A stretch of DNA of 14,250 bases, taken from positions 1 to 14,250 of the forward strand of contig JBDNFC010000086.1 in assembly GCA_041690035.1 (NCBI GenBank), in the 5' to 3' direction. How positions within the stretch are numbered: position 1 is the first letter of the stretch; the number at the start of each line of letters is the position of its first letter. The notes below the pieces were generated by a model, which worked only from the letters and a program-made list of their open reading frames with translations, did no database searches and was not told where the DNA came from. The position numbers and the translations under genes were made by a program. Shown here one piece after another: positions 7,244-14,250 of this stretch. Origin of the DNA: CALSPH01 sp041690035. Its GTDB lineage: Bacteria > Bacteroidota > Bacteroidia > NS11-12g > UBA955.

Positions 7244-7278
7244 GATAATTTTATTGATTAGCTAAATTTTTAAAAACA

Positions 7279-7286
7279 CAAAACTA
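7279..7286 (-). promoter_or_regulatory. -7 promoter element for the beta-barrel/NTF2/GT39 operon
   Basis: TAGTTTTG on the minus strand matches TAnnTTTG exactly, 35 bp before the ATG at 7243, predicting a leader near 30 nt. It lies in the 173-bp divergent region shared with the YggS-family gene. No convincing -33 TTTG is present. Confidence 0.45.
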
Positions 7287-7331
7287 CATTTAATTGTTGA
7301 AATATAAAGCAGCCTAAATATAAAAACTTTA

Positions 7332-7360
7332 TTGGTTAAAAAAAATCCGAAATAAGTTTT
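7332..7360 (+). promoter_or_regulatory. Candidate promoter for the YggS-family gene
   Basis: TTG (7332-7334), then 18 bp, then TAAGTTTT (7353-7360) resembles the Bacteroidota TTTG-N19-TAnnTTTG promoter with one mismatch in the -7 box. The predicted start near 7366 gives a leader of about 50 nt to ATG 7417. This is the best plus-strand candidate in the divergent gap. Confidence 0.4.
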
Positions 7361-7416
7361 AAATAGCTGCAATTCAAAAACAAATTACATATTATTGCAA
7401 TAATTTCTATCAAAAA

Positions 7417-8085
7417 ATGAATCACAAAGAGGTTATAACAAAAAACATATCTAAAATTTTAGAAGAACTCAAAAATGACTGCAAACTTATTGTGGTATCA
7501 AAATACCGCGATATTGAGGATATAAAAATCGCATACAATTTTGGGATAAGAGACTTTGCAGAAAACAGAGTACAATCTCTTTTAGAGCGAAAGAGTCTAT
7601 TGCCAATTGATATAAAATGGCATTTAATTGGCTCACTTCAATCGAATAAAGTAAAACAAATTATAGATTTTATAAGCTTAATACATGCCGTTGACAGTGA
7701 AAAAATATTGACAGAAATCAATAAGCAAGCTAGTAAAATTGGCAGAAAAGTAAATATTTTATTTCAATTGCACTTAGCAGAAGAAGACACAAAACATGGA
7801 TTTGAAATAAATGAATTTTGGGATTTTTTGGCAAGCCAACCATGGAAAACCTATGCATTTATTAATTTTTGTGGCATTATGGCAATGGCGACCAATACGA
7901 GTGATATGCAAAAAATTGCTAAGGAGTTTAGCACTGCACAACAAATATTAGAAAAAGCAAAAAAACTTTACTCACCATACTTGCTAGAATTTAAAGAATT
8001 AAGCATTGGCATGAGCAGCGATTATTTAAAAGCCCAAGATTATGGCAGCACTATGGTGAGGATTGGAAGTGCGGTATTTGAGTAA
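7417..8085 (+). CDS. yggS: YggS/PROSC-family pyridoxal phosphate homeostasis protein
   Basis: The product is 222 aa, the usual length for this cytosolic family, which binds PLP in a TIM barrel and maintains vitamin B6 and amino-acid balance without known catalysis. Hallmarks are LIVVSKYR with the PLP lysine K29 (usual form AVSK), FAENRVQ (usual GENxVQ), WHLIGSLQSNKVK (usual WHFIGxLQxNK), IHAVDS, and the C-terminal LSIGMSSDYLKA...GSTMVRIGSAVFE, which matches LSMGMSxDxxxA...GsTxVRIGtaiFG closely. All phosphate-binding parts look intact. ATG 7417 follows an A-rich stretch with no Shine-Dalgarno. It is the only complete plus-strand gene here, probably monocistronic, and stops 5 bp from the end of the convergent DUF4160-like gene. 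Confidence 0.95.
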   Translation: MNHKEVITKNISKILEELKNDCKLIVVSKYRDIEDIKIAYNFGIRDFAENRVQSLLERKSLLPIDIKWHLIGSLQSNKVKQIIDFISLIHAVDSEKILTEINKQASKIGRKVNILFQLHLAEEDTKHGFEINEFWDFLASQPWKTYAFINFCGIMAMATNTSDMQKIAKEFSTAQQILEKAKKLYSPYLLEFKELSIGMSSDYLKAQDYGSTMVRIGSAVFE

Positions 8086-8090
8086 AAATA

Positions 8091-8426
8091 CTAGCTAAAA
8101 AGTTGATCTTCTATCCTACTTGTAATAATTTCTTGGTTTATTGGTTTGTCAAAAATGTAATAATCAATCCATCTTTTTACCACTGCGTCTAAATGATTTA
8201 GTATTATTAATCGCATTCTATTTTCATCAATTTCGTCAAGACAAACTTTTGATGCTATTTCCATTTTCACCATTTTTTGAAAAAGACCGTTCTCAAATTT
8301 TAATATCAATAAACTCTCCTTTAACAACTCATTATTTTCATACACTCCTCCATAAACATGCAATGGAGTTTTATCTATTTTTCTAAAATATATTTTTAAG
8401 TTATAGTAATCAAATAGCTGAATCAT
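8091..8426 (-). CDS. Small hypothetical protein, weakly DUF4160-like
   Basis: The product is 111 aa with no signal peptide or membrane segment, so probably cytosolic. The start NLKIYFRKIDKTPLHVYGGVY resembles the 'IkiyfyxxDHxPPHxHxxYg' opening of DUF4160 proteins, and a late helix ending VVKRWIDYYIF could match that family's final Trp-containing helix. However, the double His-Pro region is degraded (DKTPLHV), so the assignment is weak. DUF4160 genes often pair with a DUF2442 gene as small toxin-antitoxin-like modules, but no such partner is next to it. It converges on yggS with a 5-bp gap and lies 54 bp downstream of the M1 peptidase. A one-mismatch promoter box, TAGGTTTT, at 8472-8479 could give it its own transcript. 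Confidence 0.65.
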   Translation of the reverse strand: MIQLFDYYNLKIYFRKIDKTPLHVYGGVYENNELLKESLLILKFENGLFQKMVKMEIASKVCLDEIDENRMRLIILNHLDAVVKRWIDYYIFDKPINQEIITSRIEDQLFS

Positions 8427-8480
8427 ACGCTAAACTTTTTCTAAAAAATTAAAAAATAAATTTATCATAACAAAACCTAA

Positions 8481-10808
8481 TTAAAAATACTGCAACATAC
8501 TAGATTGCTGCTTATAGTAATTTATAACTGCAATTGCGGGATTTGCCAATCTACTGTTTAATGATTTGCTTGCATCTATCAAGTTGCTTGCTACTTGCTT
8601 ATTCATATAGTTTATGGATTTTAGGGCATTAAATGCATTGATTCTTGTTCTAAATTCAAAAGCGGAACTGCTCAGGTAAATTAATTTAGCAACATATTTT
8701 TCATCGCCTTGCATTTGATATTGAAAAGCGTTCCATTTACTTGCAATGCTGTGATTCATTCCATCAACCACAGAAAGTTGAGGAACATCAATAGACTTGC
8801 TGCGTAGCATCAAATTGTCTAAAGCAGATTCTACTACTTGATAGCTGCTATCTAAAAGCAAATTACGCAAAATCTCTTCATTAGTTGTTTGGGTAGCTAG
8901 GGTTTGTCTAACGCGTGCATTGGCATCCGTTGAAGCTAATTTCTGCAGCACATTAGCCGTTGAAAAAATGCCTGTTTGCTTTATCATTTCTTGTCTAACA
9001 AAATAGCTTTTTTCTTTTGCATACCAATTTGAAAATAATTTTATTTTTTGAGTAGAATCTAGCTTATTTAAGGCAACTATAGCATCAAATCTATCTATCG
9101 CATAAATCGCAAATTCTGCTTGTTGCAACAGCATTTGATTGGGTTTTATAAAACTAACTTGTTTTAGCACTTCATTATTTTCATCAAACAATACATAGTT
9201 AATATTTTTACCTTTAGTTTCAAAATTTACAATATGCGATTTCTGTGAAATCCATACTTTTTGTTTATCTTCTGTGCCATCAGTATAATAAACAGCAAAT
9301 ACTATTGGCATTTTAAACAATCCATCTGCTTGTGAACCTTTTTGGGTTTGCAAAACACTAAATTGAGCCCTATTTCCAAACTGTTCAAAATTTATTAGAT
9401 AGTGAGGCTCATTACCTTTCCAAATCCATTGATCAAAAAACCAATCCATATTCATTCCTAATTTATCTTTAAATGCTTTCTGAAAATCATCAGTATTTAC
9501 ATTTGCAAAAGCGTGTTTTGTTAAAAAATGTTTGATACCCCTTTTAAACTCTTCATCACCAATCACATAGCGCAGCATACTTATAACTGCAGAGCCTTTT
9601 TGGTAAATTCTTGCAGTACCACTAGCGGTGTGTCTTATGGGCAATAAATCTTTGGTGCTCGCATTGATTGCAGATTCACACTCTTTTCTAAAATTAAATT
9701 TAACCTCATTATCATCTGCTATTTTGGCATCAAAAATTTTGGCATAATAGGTGGCAAAACTTTCTTGCAGCCAGGCATCTCCCGGTCCTCTTGCTGTAAT
9801 TAAATCCCCAAACCATTGATGGGTCAATTCATGACAATTTACCCCAATATAATTTCTGTCTAAAAAAGCCCTTGCATCTACAAAAAAGAAATCTCCAAAA
9901 ATAGTAGCAGAGGTGTTCTCCATAGCGCCATACAAAAAATCTTGCACCATTACTTGACTATAACTTCCCCAAGGGTATGCCACGCCTGTTTCATCTTCCA
10001 AAAACTCTATCATTGCCTCGGTGTAAATACTGCTAGGCTCTAAACGCTCTTTATACTCTGGGTAATACCAAAAGTTTACAGGGGTTCCACGTTTGGTTTT
10101 TGTAGATTTTACTGCATATTTGCCTATTGCCAGCATAAGTAAATAACCTGCGTGTGGCTTTTCCATTTTATAATGCCAGGTAACATTTCCTTTTTTATCT
10201 CCTTTTTTTTCTAACAATTTTCCATTACTTAATACCTGAAAATTTTCGTCAAATGTAATAATTGTTTCAGTTGTAAATTTATCGCCCATATCATCATACA
10301 TTGGTATCCAATGCCTATTGTCTATGCCTTGACCTTGAGTCCATATTTGCTGCCTCGTATTCCATACATTGTTATTGGCTAGGTTAGGTTCGTTCCAACC
10401 AATAAAATATAAACCTCGCTTTGGTGTTGCTTCATACACAAAAGTAACGGTGTGTTTTTCATCAAAACCCCATTTATTAGATATTTTTAAAACTATACCT
10501 TCGGGTGTATTCAAAATAGAACCTGCCACGTTGTCAATAGTAGCGCCTTTCACATTGATTCCTGGAGCATCAAAAAATAGGGTATCTATATTTTTTTGAA
10601 GTGTTGTAAATTCATGTGTTACACTGCCTATTACTTTTCCTGTTTTTACATCAAAACTTACATCCACTTTCATGTGTGTGATATCTATTGGATGGTTTCT
10701 TTCTTGTGCTGACGCATCTTGATGATAACAATTAAAATCATGTTGAGCAGTTAAGGAACTTATAAAAAAGAAACAAATAAAAAGGCTTGGCAATGATAGT
10801 TTTTTCAT
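8481..10808 (-). CDS. Secreted M1-family zinc metallopeptidase (aminopeptidase N-like)
   Basis: The product is 775 aa. A signal peptide (MKKLSLPSLFICFFF...LTA) precedes mature Gln22, so it should act in the periplasm or on the cell surface, removing N-terminal residues from peptides. The N-terminal beta domain (~40-230) is followed by GAMEN (294-298, which binds the substrate amino terminus), HELTH (326-330) with catalytic E327, third zinc ligand E349 in WLQESFATY exactly 18 residues after the motif, and transition-state Tyr402 in IYQKGSAV. All catalytic residues are present, so it should be active. The region after ~550 is helical and repetitive (LASTDANARVRQTL, LLLDSSYQVVESAL), resembling HEAT-type repeats. 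There is no T9SS sorting domain. It has its own promoter at 10865-10895 and seems monocistronic, possibly reading on into the DUF4160-like gene. Confidence 0.94.
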   Translation of the reverse strand: MKKLSLPSLFICFFFISSLTAQHDFNCYHQDASAQERNHPIDITHMKVDVSFDVKTGKVIGSVTHEFTTLQKNIDTLFFDAPGINVKGATIDNVAGSILNTPEGIVLKISNKWGFDEKHTVTFVYEATPKRGLYFIGWNEPNLANNNVWNTRQQIWTQGQGIDNRHWIPMYDDMGDKFTTETIITFDENFQVLSNGKLLEKKGDKKGNVTWHYKMEKPHAGYLLMLAIGKYAVKSTKTKRGTPVNFWYYPEYKERLEPSSIYTEAMIEFLEDETGVAYPWGSYSQVMVQDFLYGAMENTSATIFGDFFFVDARAFLDRNYIGVNCHELTHQWFGDLITARGPGDAWLQESFATYYAKIFDAKIADDNEVKFNFRKECESAINASTKDLLPIRHTASGTARIYQKGSAVISMLRYVIGDEEFKRGIKHFLTKHAFANVNTDDFQKAFKDKLGMNMDWFFDQWIWKGNEPHYLINFEQFGNRAQFSVLQTQKGSQADGLFKMPIVFAVYYTDGTEDKQKVWISQKSHIVNFETKGKNINYVLFDENNEVLKQVSFIKPNQMLLQQAEFAIYAIDRFDAIVALNKLDSTQKIKLFSNWYAKEKSYFVRQEMIKQTGIFSTANVLQKLASTDANARVRQTLATQTTNEEILRNLLLDSSYQVVESALDNLMLRSKSIDVPQLSVVDGMNHSIASKWNAFQYQMQGDEKYVAKLIYLSSSAFEFRTRINAFNALKSINYMNKQVASNLIDASKSLNSRLANPAIAVINYYKQQSSMLQYF

Positions 10809-10864
10809 AATTGTAAATAAGTTGCAATAATATTGAAAATATTGAGTTTTTTTTTACACTTTAG

Positions 10865-10895
10865 CAAAATAAAACTACAATAATTACAACCCAAA
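10865..10895 (-). promoter_or_regulatory. Bacteroidota promoter of the M1 peptidase gene
   Basis: On the minus strand TTTG (10895-10892), exactly 19 bp, then TTATTTTG (10872-10865) matches TTTG-N19-TAnnTTTG with one mismatch. It is the best-spaced two-box promoter in the window. The predicted start near 10859 gives a leader of about 50 nt. Confidence 0.5.
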
Positions 10896-11046
10896 TCCAA
10901 GCAACTATTTATCCCATAAATGCAAAAGCAACTACAAATTCAAAAAAACTTAAACCAATGAAAATGCTTATCAATTAAAAAAATTGGCTTTTAAAATCAT
11001 CGGTATGGCCTCTAACATTTGTTAAAATTTTATAAATAAGCAATAC

Positions 11047-11084
11047 TTTTCATGATGAAAAAACTAAATATAATTTTCGTTTAG
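11047..11084 (-). terminator. Weak terminator-like hairpins after the 5'-nucleotidase gene
   Basis: Directly after the TAG at 11085 the minus strand reads CTAAA (11084-11080), an 11-nt loop, TTTAG (11068-11064), then six T (11063-11058). Overlapping its end is the near-palindrome TTTTCATGATGAAAA (11047-11061). Position and T-run fit a terminator, but the stem is only five AT-rich pairs. Confidence 0.3.
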
Positions 11085-11954
11085 CTAAGATAATTCCAAA
11101 TTAATTTGCCCGAGTTTTAGTGCTGACCACCCTGCTTGATTAACGATAATTTGATTATTCAATGAATTTTTTAATTGCATTGGGGCATCCAAAAAACTGT
11201 GGGTATGCCCTCCAATAATTACATCAATATTGGCTGATTTTTTTGCTAAAATAGTATCACATACTTTATCGTTTTTATAAGATAAACCTAAATGAGATAT
11301 ACAAATTACTACATCGCACTTCTCTTTGTCTTTTAGTTTTTTCGCGAGTTCATTGGCTGTTTGCACTGGATCTTTATAAGTAATTCCCTTACAATTATCT
11401 AAATTAATTAAACCCTCTGGATTAATACCTAAACCAATTAAACCGATAGTTATACCGTTGATAATTAATATTTTGTGAGTAATAACATCCTTGCTCAAAG
11501 GAGAGTTTTCAATATCATAATTGCTACAAATTATTTCAAAATTGCGGTGTTTTTTCACATTTTGCAAACCCACTATTCCATTATCAAAATCATGATTGCC
11601 TAAAGTTGTTGCCGTATAGCCCATTTTACTCATTAATTCATACTCTATCTTTCCTTTAAAAAAATTAAAATAAGGTGTGCCTTGAAAAACATCTCCACAA
11701 TCCAACAAAATAGAATTTTCTACCTTTTCTTTCTCTAATGTATATAATTTTGCTAATGCTATCAATCCACCTTGATTTGGATATTTTGCGTCATTTTCTA
11801 AAAAAGGTACAATCCTAGAATGAATGTCATTGGTATGAAAAATAGTAAATTTTTTCTTTTTAGCCTTAAATGGTTTCGCTCCAAGATATGAAGTAACAAA
11901 AAAACCTGTTCCTAAGCCAATGCTTTGTTTTATAAAAGATTTACGGTTTAACAT
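11085..11954 (-). CDS. 5'-nucleotidase catalytic (metallophosphoesterase) subunit
   Basis: The product is 289 aa, equal to the N-terminal half of UshA-type 5'-nucleotidases, which hydrolyse nucleotides and UDP-sugars outside the cytoplasm. The two-metal site is complete: FHTNDIHSR gives D43 and H45, LLDCGDVFQG gives D88, TLGNHDFD gives N120/H121, CISHLG gives H221, and IGGHTHSF gives H250 and H252. The N-terminus NRKSFIKQ followed by a hydrophobic stretch resembles a twin-arginine signal with RK for RR. The protein stops after LGQINLEL, before the linker helix, so the substrate-binding C-terminal domain is missing; it is encoded by the immediately upstream gene. The ATG at 11954 lies 14 bp inside that gene, pointing to coupled translation. 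Substrate unknown without the partner. Confidence 0.92.
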   Translation of the reverse strand: MLNRKSFIKQSIGLGTGFFVTSYLGAKPFKAKKKKFTIFHTNDIHSRIVPFLENDAKYPNQGGLIALAKLYTLEKEKVENSILLDCGDVFQGTPYFNFFKGKIEYELMSKMGYTATTLGNHDFDNGIVGLQNVKKHRNFEIICSNYDIENSPLSKDVITHKILIINGITIGLIGLGINPEGLINLDNCKGITYKDPVQTANELAKKLKDKEKCDVVICISHLGLSYKNDKVCDTILAKKSANIDVIIGGHTHSFLDAPMQLKNSLNNQIIVNQAGWSALKLGQINLELS

Positions 11955-12681
11955 AAATATAACGCTCGTTTAAATTCACATTCAATAATTGTTGCTTTTT
12001 TGCATATAAAATAAAAATCTCTCGCAGAGTAATATTAAAATTAATTCTTTCAATTGGGTTAGAAAAAAAAGTCATATTGTCTCCCCCATTGGCAAGATAA
12101 TCGCTTGTAATAACCCAAACAGGTTTATCAAAATTATAAATTTTATCACTAATTTTTACAGCATAAGCGCCATCAGCTATATTTTGATGCCTTAACATCA
12201 TACCTGCTATTGGTTCACCACGTTTATTAATAATATAGCCTATTAAATCGCGCATTTTTTCAGGACTTAATTTGATAGCGCAGAGCTTATTTTCAAAAGG
12301 CATTAGTTCATAAAAATGATGTAATTTTATGGTATCATTGGGCAAAGAACCTCGCAAGCCCCCATTATTTAACAATCCACAAATGGGCAATTTTTCGCTA
12401 TCTGCTGGCATTAATGCTATTCCTTGAGCCAAAGCAGCGTCAGCGCACCAATGAGTAAGGATACTCTGCGGCCTGGCTGCCAACCAACTTGTATCTGTAT
12501 TTGCAATAATTTGATTTAATAATTGGTTTAAGCTATCTGTATATTTATTTGTGTAGCTAAGCAATACACTATCACATTCCAAAGCCAAGTTATCTTGATT
12601 GATTGAATATACAAATTGGATTTTAGTTTGCCGACATGATGAAAATACAGACAGCAAAATCAATAAAATTTTTATACGCAA
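11941..12681 (-). CDS. 5'-nucleotidase C-terminal (substrate-binding) domain lipoprotein
   Basis: The product is 246 aa from TTG 12681. MRIKILLILLSVFSSC is a clear lipoprotein signal, with C16 lipidated. The rest is the 5'-nucleotidase C-terminal domain: LTHWCADAAL, NNGGLRGSLP (105-114; Arg in the NxGGxR loop binds substrate in UshA), YELMPFENKL with the Phe found near the base stack, LSPEKM, and the closing DYLANGGDNMTFF. It has no metallophosphoesterase motifs, so it cannot act alone and should pair with the downstream gene, which it overlaps by 14 bp. There is no ATG. A TTG at 12693 would add four residues, but the TAnnTTTG box at 12698-12705 puts the transcript start near 12692, favouring 12681. 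Confidence 0.88.
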   Translation of the reverse strand: MRIKILLILLSVFSSCRQTKIQFVYSINQDNLALECDSVLLSYTNKYTDSLNQLLNQIIANTDTSWLAARPQSILTHWCADAALAQGIALMPADSEKLPICGLLNNGGLRGSLPNDTIKLHHFYELMPFENKLCAIKLSPEKMRDLIGYIINKRGEPIAGMMLRHQNIADGAYAVKISDKIYNFDKPVWVITSDYLANGGDNMTFFSNPIERINFNITLREIFILYAKKQQLLNVNLNERYIYVKP

Positions 12682-12697
12682 TAAATAATACAAGCTG

Positions 12698-12705
12698 CAA
12701 AAATA
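12698..12705 (-). promoter_or_regulatory. -7 promoter element for the split 5'-nucleotidase operon
   Basis: TATTTTTG on the minus strand matches TAnnTTTG exactly. A TTTG at 12722-12719 lies only 13 bp upstream, shorter than the usual 19. The predicted start is near 12692, which leaves a leader of about 10 nt before TTG 12681. Confidence 0.45.
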
Positions 12706-12792
12706 AGATATTAACTTACAAAGTTATTACTCAGTTTATAGAAAATTAACATAATTTATTTCAAAATGAAAATTTTAGGATTAATGATTTTT

Positions 12793-14232
12793 TTAATACA
12801 GCATTATCTTAGCATGGCTAATTTGTCCATCAATAGTAACGTTTATAAAATATATACCCGGATTATTGCTTGCCAAATTAATCTCTGTAAGGTTTGTATC
12901 TACGTTTATTTTTTTAATTAATACTCCTGTTGAGTTAAACACTTCAACCTTTGCAAGCTTATTGTTGCTGTTTATTTCTAAATTAAACAACCCATAAGTG
13001 GGATTTGGATATAGCATTACTTTTATTCCTTTAAAAGGGTCAGAAATACCAGAAATTTTAAAAAAAGTATCACAAATTGGCATTGTACTTATCTTAGACG
13101 CAAAAAAGGCTGCTAAATTATTTTCTCTTAGGCTAGGATTGTCATAAGCATGGCAAGGCTTATTTATTTGATCTGCACAGCTACCTGCTCCAATGAGAAA
13201 ATTGTAAGGAAAACTGGTAGTAGTGAATTCATCTTGAATGGTATATCCATAACTTTTAATTGTATTCCATTGGCTAATAGCCCTGCTTCCATAAATTTTT
13301 GGTGTATTTGCTATTCCTAAACAATTATAGCCATTGCTCAAGCACCACGATAACGATTCATAAACCCTGCCGCTGTCAATAGGCACTACCAAATCGCAGG
13401 GTTGATGAAAAGAATAAATGGCTGGTTTGTGTGTATTTACCTTACCATGTTTAAAATAATCAAAAAGCATTGCTCCATACATATTTCCTACAGCTTTTAT
13501 CTGATAATTAATGGCTGAAGGTTCAATATTACCATCTATGCTTCCCAAATCTGGGCGCAGCACAGTTGAGGCAAATGTTTTATTCGAATTATAAACACAG
13601 CTAGCCGTTTGACTATGTGGTTTGGCTGCAGCCATTATGCTATCTGTCAATGCAGATTTTTCTATAGCAGTATCAATAAAAGCCATTCCTAAGGCCACAA
13701 AAGCTCCTGCACTTTCGCCCGCCAAAAAAACATTGTTGGTATCTATTCTATATAGTTGATGCCTATTTATAAGATAGCGCAAAGCTCCTTTACCGTCTTG
13801 CATTGCCCTATAGCTTGCACGAACCCACTCTGCAGTATCTGCTGCAAAAACGCAGCTATAATTGGGAAAATTGCATGTCCTCGACAAATCATCAGAAATA
13901 AAACCTAAGCGATAGCTAATACTTGCTGTTACATACCCCCTCTTTGCAAATTGTTTGCATAAATTTTTAATACTAGCATCATCTTTGCTCCCTGCCAAAA
14001 AAGCACCACCATGTATCCACATCAAAAGAGGTCTTTTAGAAAGCCCCAAACTATCGCCACATTTTGGCATATAAATATCCAATTTTAAGGTATCAACTCC
14101 GCCATTAAAGTTAGTTGCTGTGCCATAAATGATGTTTAAGGTGCTGTCATAAGAGTATTTTTTATTTTGCCACTGCTGCCCAAATGTTAAACCACTGATT
14201 AAGCAAAAAGCAATTGTCGATATTTTTTTCAT
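12793..14232 (-). CDS. T9SS-exported alpha/beta-hydrolase (esterase/lipase-like)
   Basis: The product is 479 aa. The signal peptide MKKISTIAFCLISGLTFGQ sends it across the inner membrane. Residues ~45-385 form an alpha/beta-hydrolase of the carboxylesterase/HSL-like type: oxyanion loop WIHGGAF (HGG 74-76), YVTASISYRLG, nucleophile S174 in AGESAGA, and candidate acid and base D280 (HQPCDLVVP) and H361 (KPCHAYD). Several Cys pairs (for example C120/C127 and C297/C304) suggest disulfides. Residues 405-479 are a T9SS type A sorting domain: VMLYPNPTYGLFNL, VEVFNSTGVLIKK, LASNNPGIYFI, AKIMLY. The enzyme is thus expected to be secreted or surface-attached and to cleave carboxylic esters; substrate unknown. 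Only 18 bp of upstream sequence is in the window, so its promoter is not visible. Confidence 0.92.
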   Translation of the reverse strand: MKKISTIAFCLISGLTFGQQWQNKKYSYDSTLNIIYGTATNFNGGVDTLKLDIYMPKCGDSLGLSKRPLLMWIHGGAFLAGSKDDASIKNLCKQFAKRGYVTASISYRLGFISDDLSRTCNFPNYSCVFAADTAEWVRASYRAMQDGKGALRYLINRHQLYRIDTNNVFLAGESAGAFVALGMAFIDTAIEKSALTDSIMAAAKPHSQTASCVYNSNKTFASTVLRPDLGSIDGNIEPSAINYQIKAVGNMYGAMLFDYFKHGKVNTHKPAIYSFHQPCDLVVPIDSGRVYESLSWCLSNGYNCLGIANTPKIYGSRAISQWNTIKSYGYTIQDEFTTTSFPYNFLIGAGSCADQINKPCHAYDNPSLRENNLAAFFASKISTMPICDTFFKISGISDPFKGIKVMLYPNPTYGLFNLEINSNNKLAKVEVFNSTGVLIKKINVDTNLTEINLASNNPGIYFINVTIDGQISHAKIMLY

Positions 14233-14250
14233 TTTGGTTTTTTAATAAAT

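Larger units (their letters stand above)
10809..11084. other. 276-bp gene-free gap between M1 peptidase and 5'-nucleotidase genes
   Basis: No frame of useful length is open on either strand. The left part carries the M1 promoter, and the right part carries the hairpin-like end of the nucleotidase transcript. The middle has a weak inverted repeat, CAATT (10972-10976)/AATTG (10982-10986), and two GCAACTA copies near 10901 and 10928. I see no RNA gene. Confidence 0.6.

Noticed and set aside
10809..11084. Small RNA or riboswitch in the longest gap
   Set aside because: Only short AT-rich hairpins and promoter-like boxes are seen, with no conserved aptamer-like fold that I can recognise.
11085..12693. 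A single 5'-nucleotidase gene broken by a frameshift
   Set aside because: The C-terminal domain is encoded upstream of the catalytic domain, the reverse of the fused order, and each half has its own signal peptide. A frameshift cannot produce this.
1..14250. Mobile element, prophage, CRISPR array or defence island
   Set aside because: No transposase, integrase, phage structural gene, regularly spaced repeat, tRNA-linked attachment site or known defence domain is visible, and gene content is of ordinary chromosomal type.

Overview
The window is AT-rich chromosomal DNA from a member of the Bacteroidota. Four signs support this: two type IX secretion (T9SS) type A sorting domains, signal peptides whose mature end starts with Gln, a lack of Shine-Dalgarno sequences, and TAnnTTTG promoter elements upstream of most transcription units. 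No tRNA, rRNA, CRISPR array, IS element or phage gene is visible. Most of the window looks like ordinary core or semi-core gene content. I did not find a clear, previously undescribed multi-gene system. The best leads are a split 5'-nucleotidase, a haem-c/FG-GAP lipoprotein and an envelope operon.

Layout from left to right. The end of a T9SS cargo gene (+, ends at 107) converges on a secreted NTF2-like protein (-, 214-846). A two-gene minus-strand unit follows: cystathionine beta-synthase (1554-2927), then a diverged uridine kinase-like P-loop kinase (957-1550) 3 bp downstream. Next is a probable lipoprotein with a CxxCH haem motif and five DxDxDG calcium-type repeats (3092-4618). A tight minus-strand operon runs from 7243 to 4665: outer-membrane beta-barrel protein, NTF2-like lipoprotein, then a GT39-like membrane glycosyltransferase. 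The YggS-family PLP protein (+, 7417-8085) diverges from that operon and converges on a small DUF4160-like protein (-, 8091-8426). A secreted M1 aminopeptidase (-, 8481-10808) comes next, then a 276-bp gene-free gap. The right end holds a 5'-nucleotidase split over two overlapping minus-strand genes: a C-terminal-domain lipoprotein (to 12681) followed by the metallophosphoesterase (11085-11954). Last is a T9SS-exported alpha/beta-hydrolase (12793-14232).

Most products are predicted to be exported: T9SS cargo, lipoproteins, a beta-barrel, a peptidase, a nucleotidase and an esterase. Together they suggest a cell surface equipped to salvage peptides, nucleotides and esters. The cytosolic exceptions are the CBS/kinase pair, YggS and the small DUF4160-like protein. 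Mapping TAnnTTTG elements helps choose starts: at 846, 4618 and 12681 the preferred start lies downstream of the element, whereas the longest open frame would begin in or above it. Two genes (the GT39-like enzyme and the nucleotidase C-domain lipoprotein) have no ATG near their N-terminus and probably use TTG.
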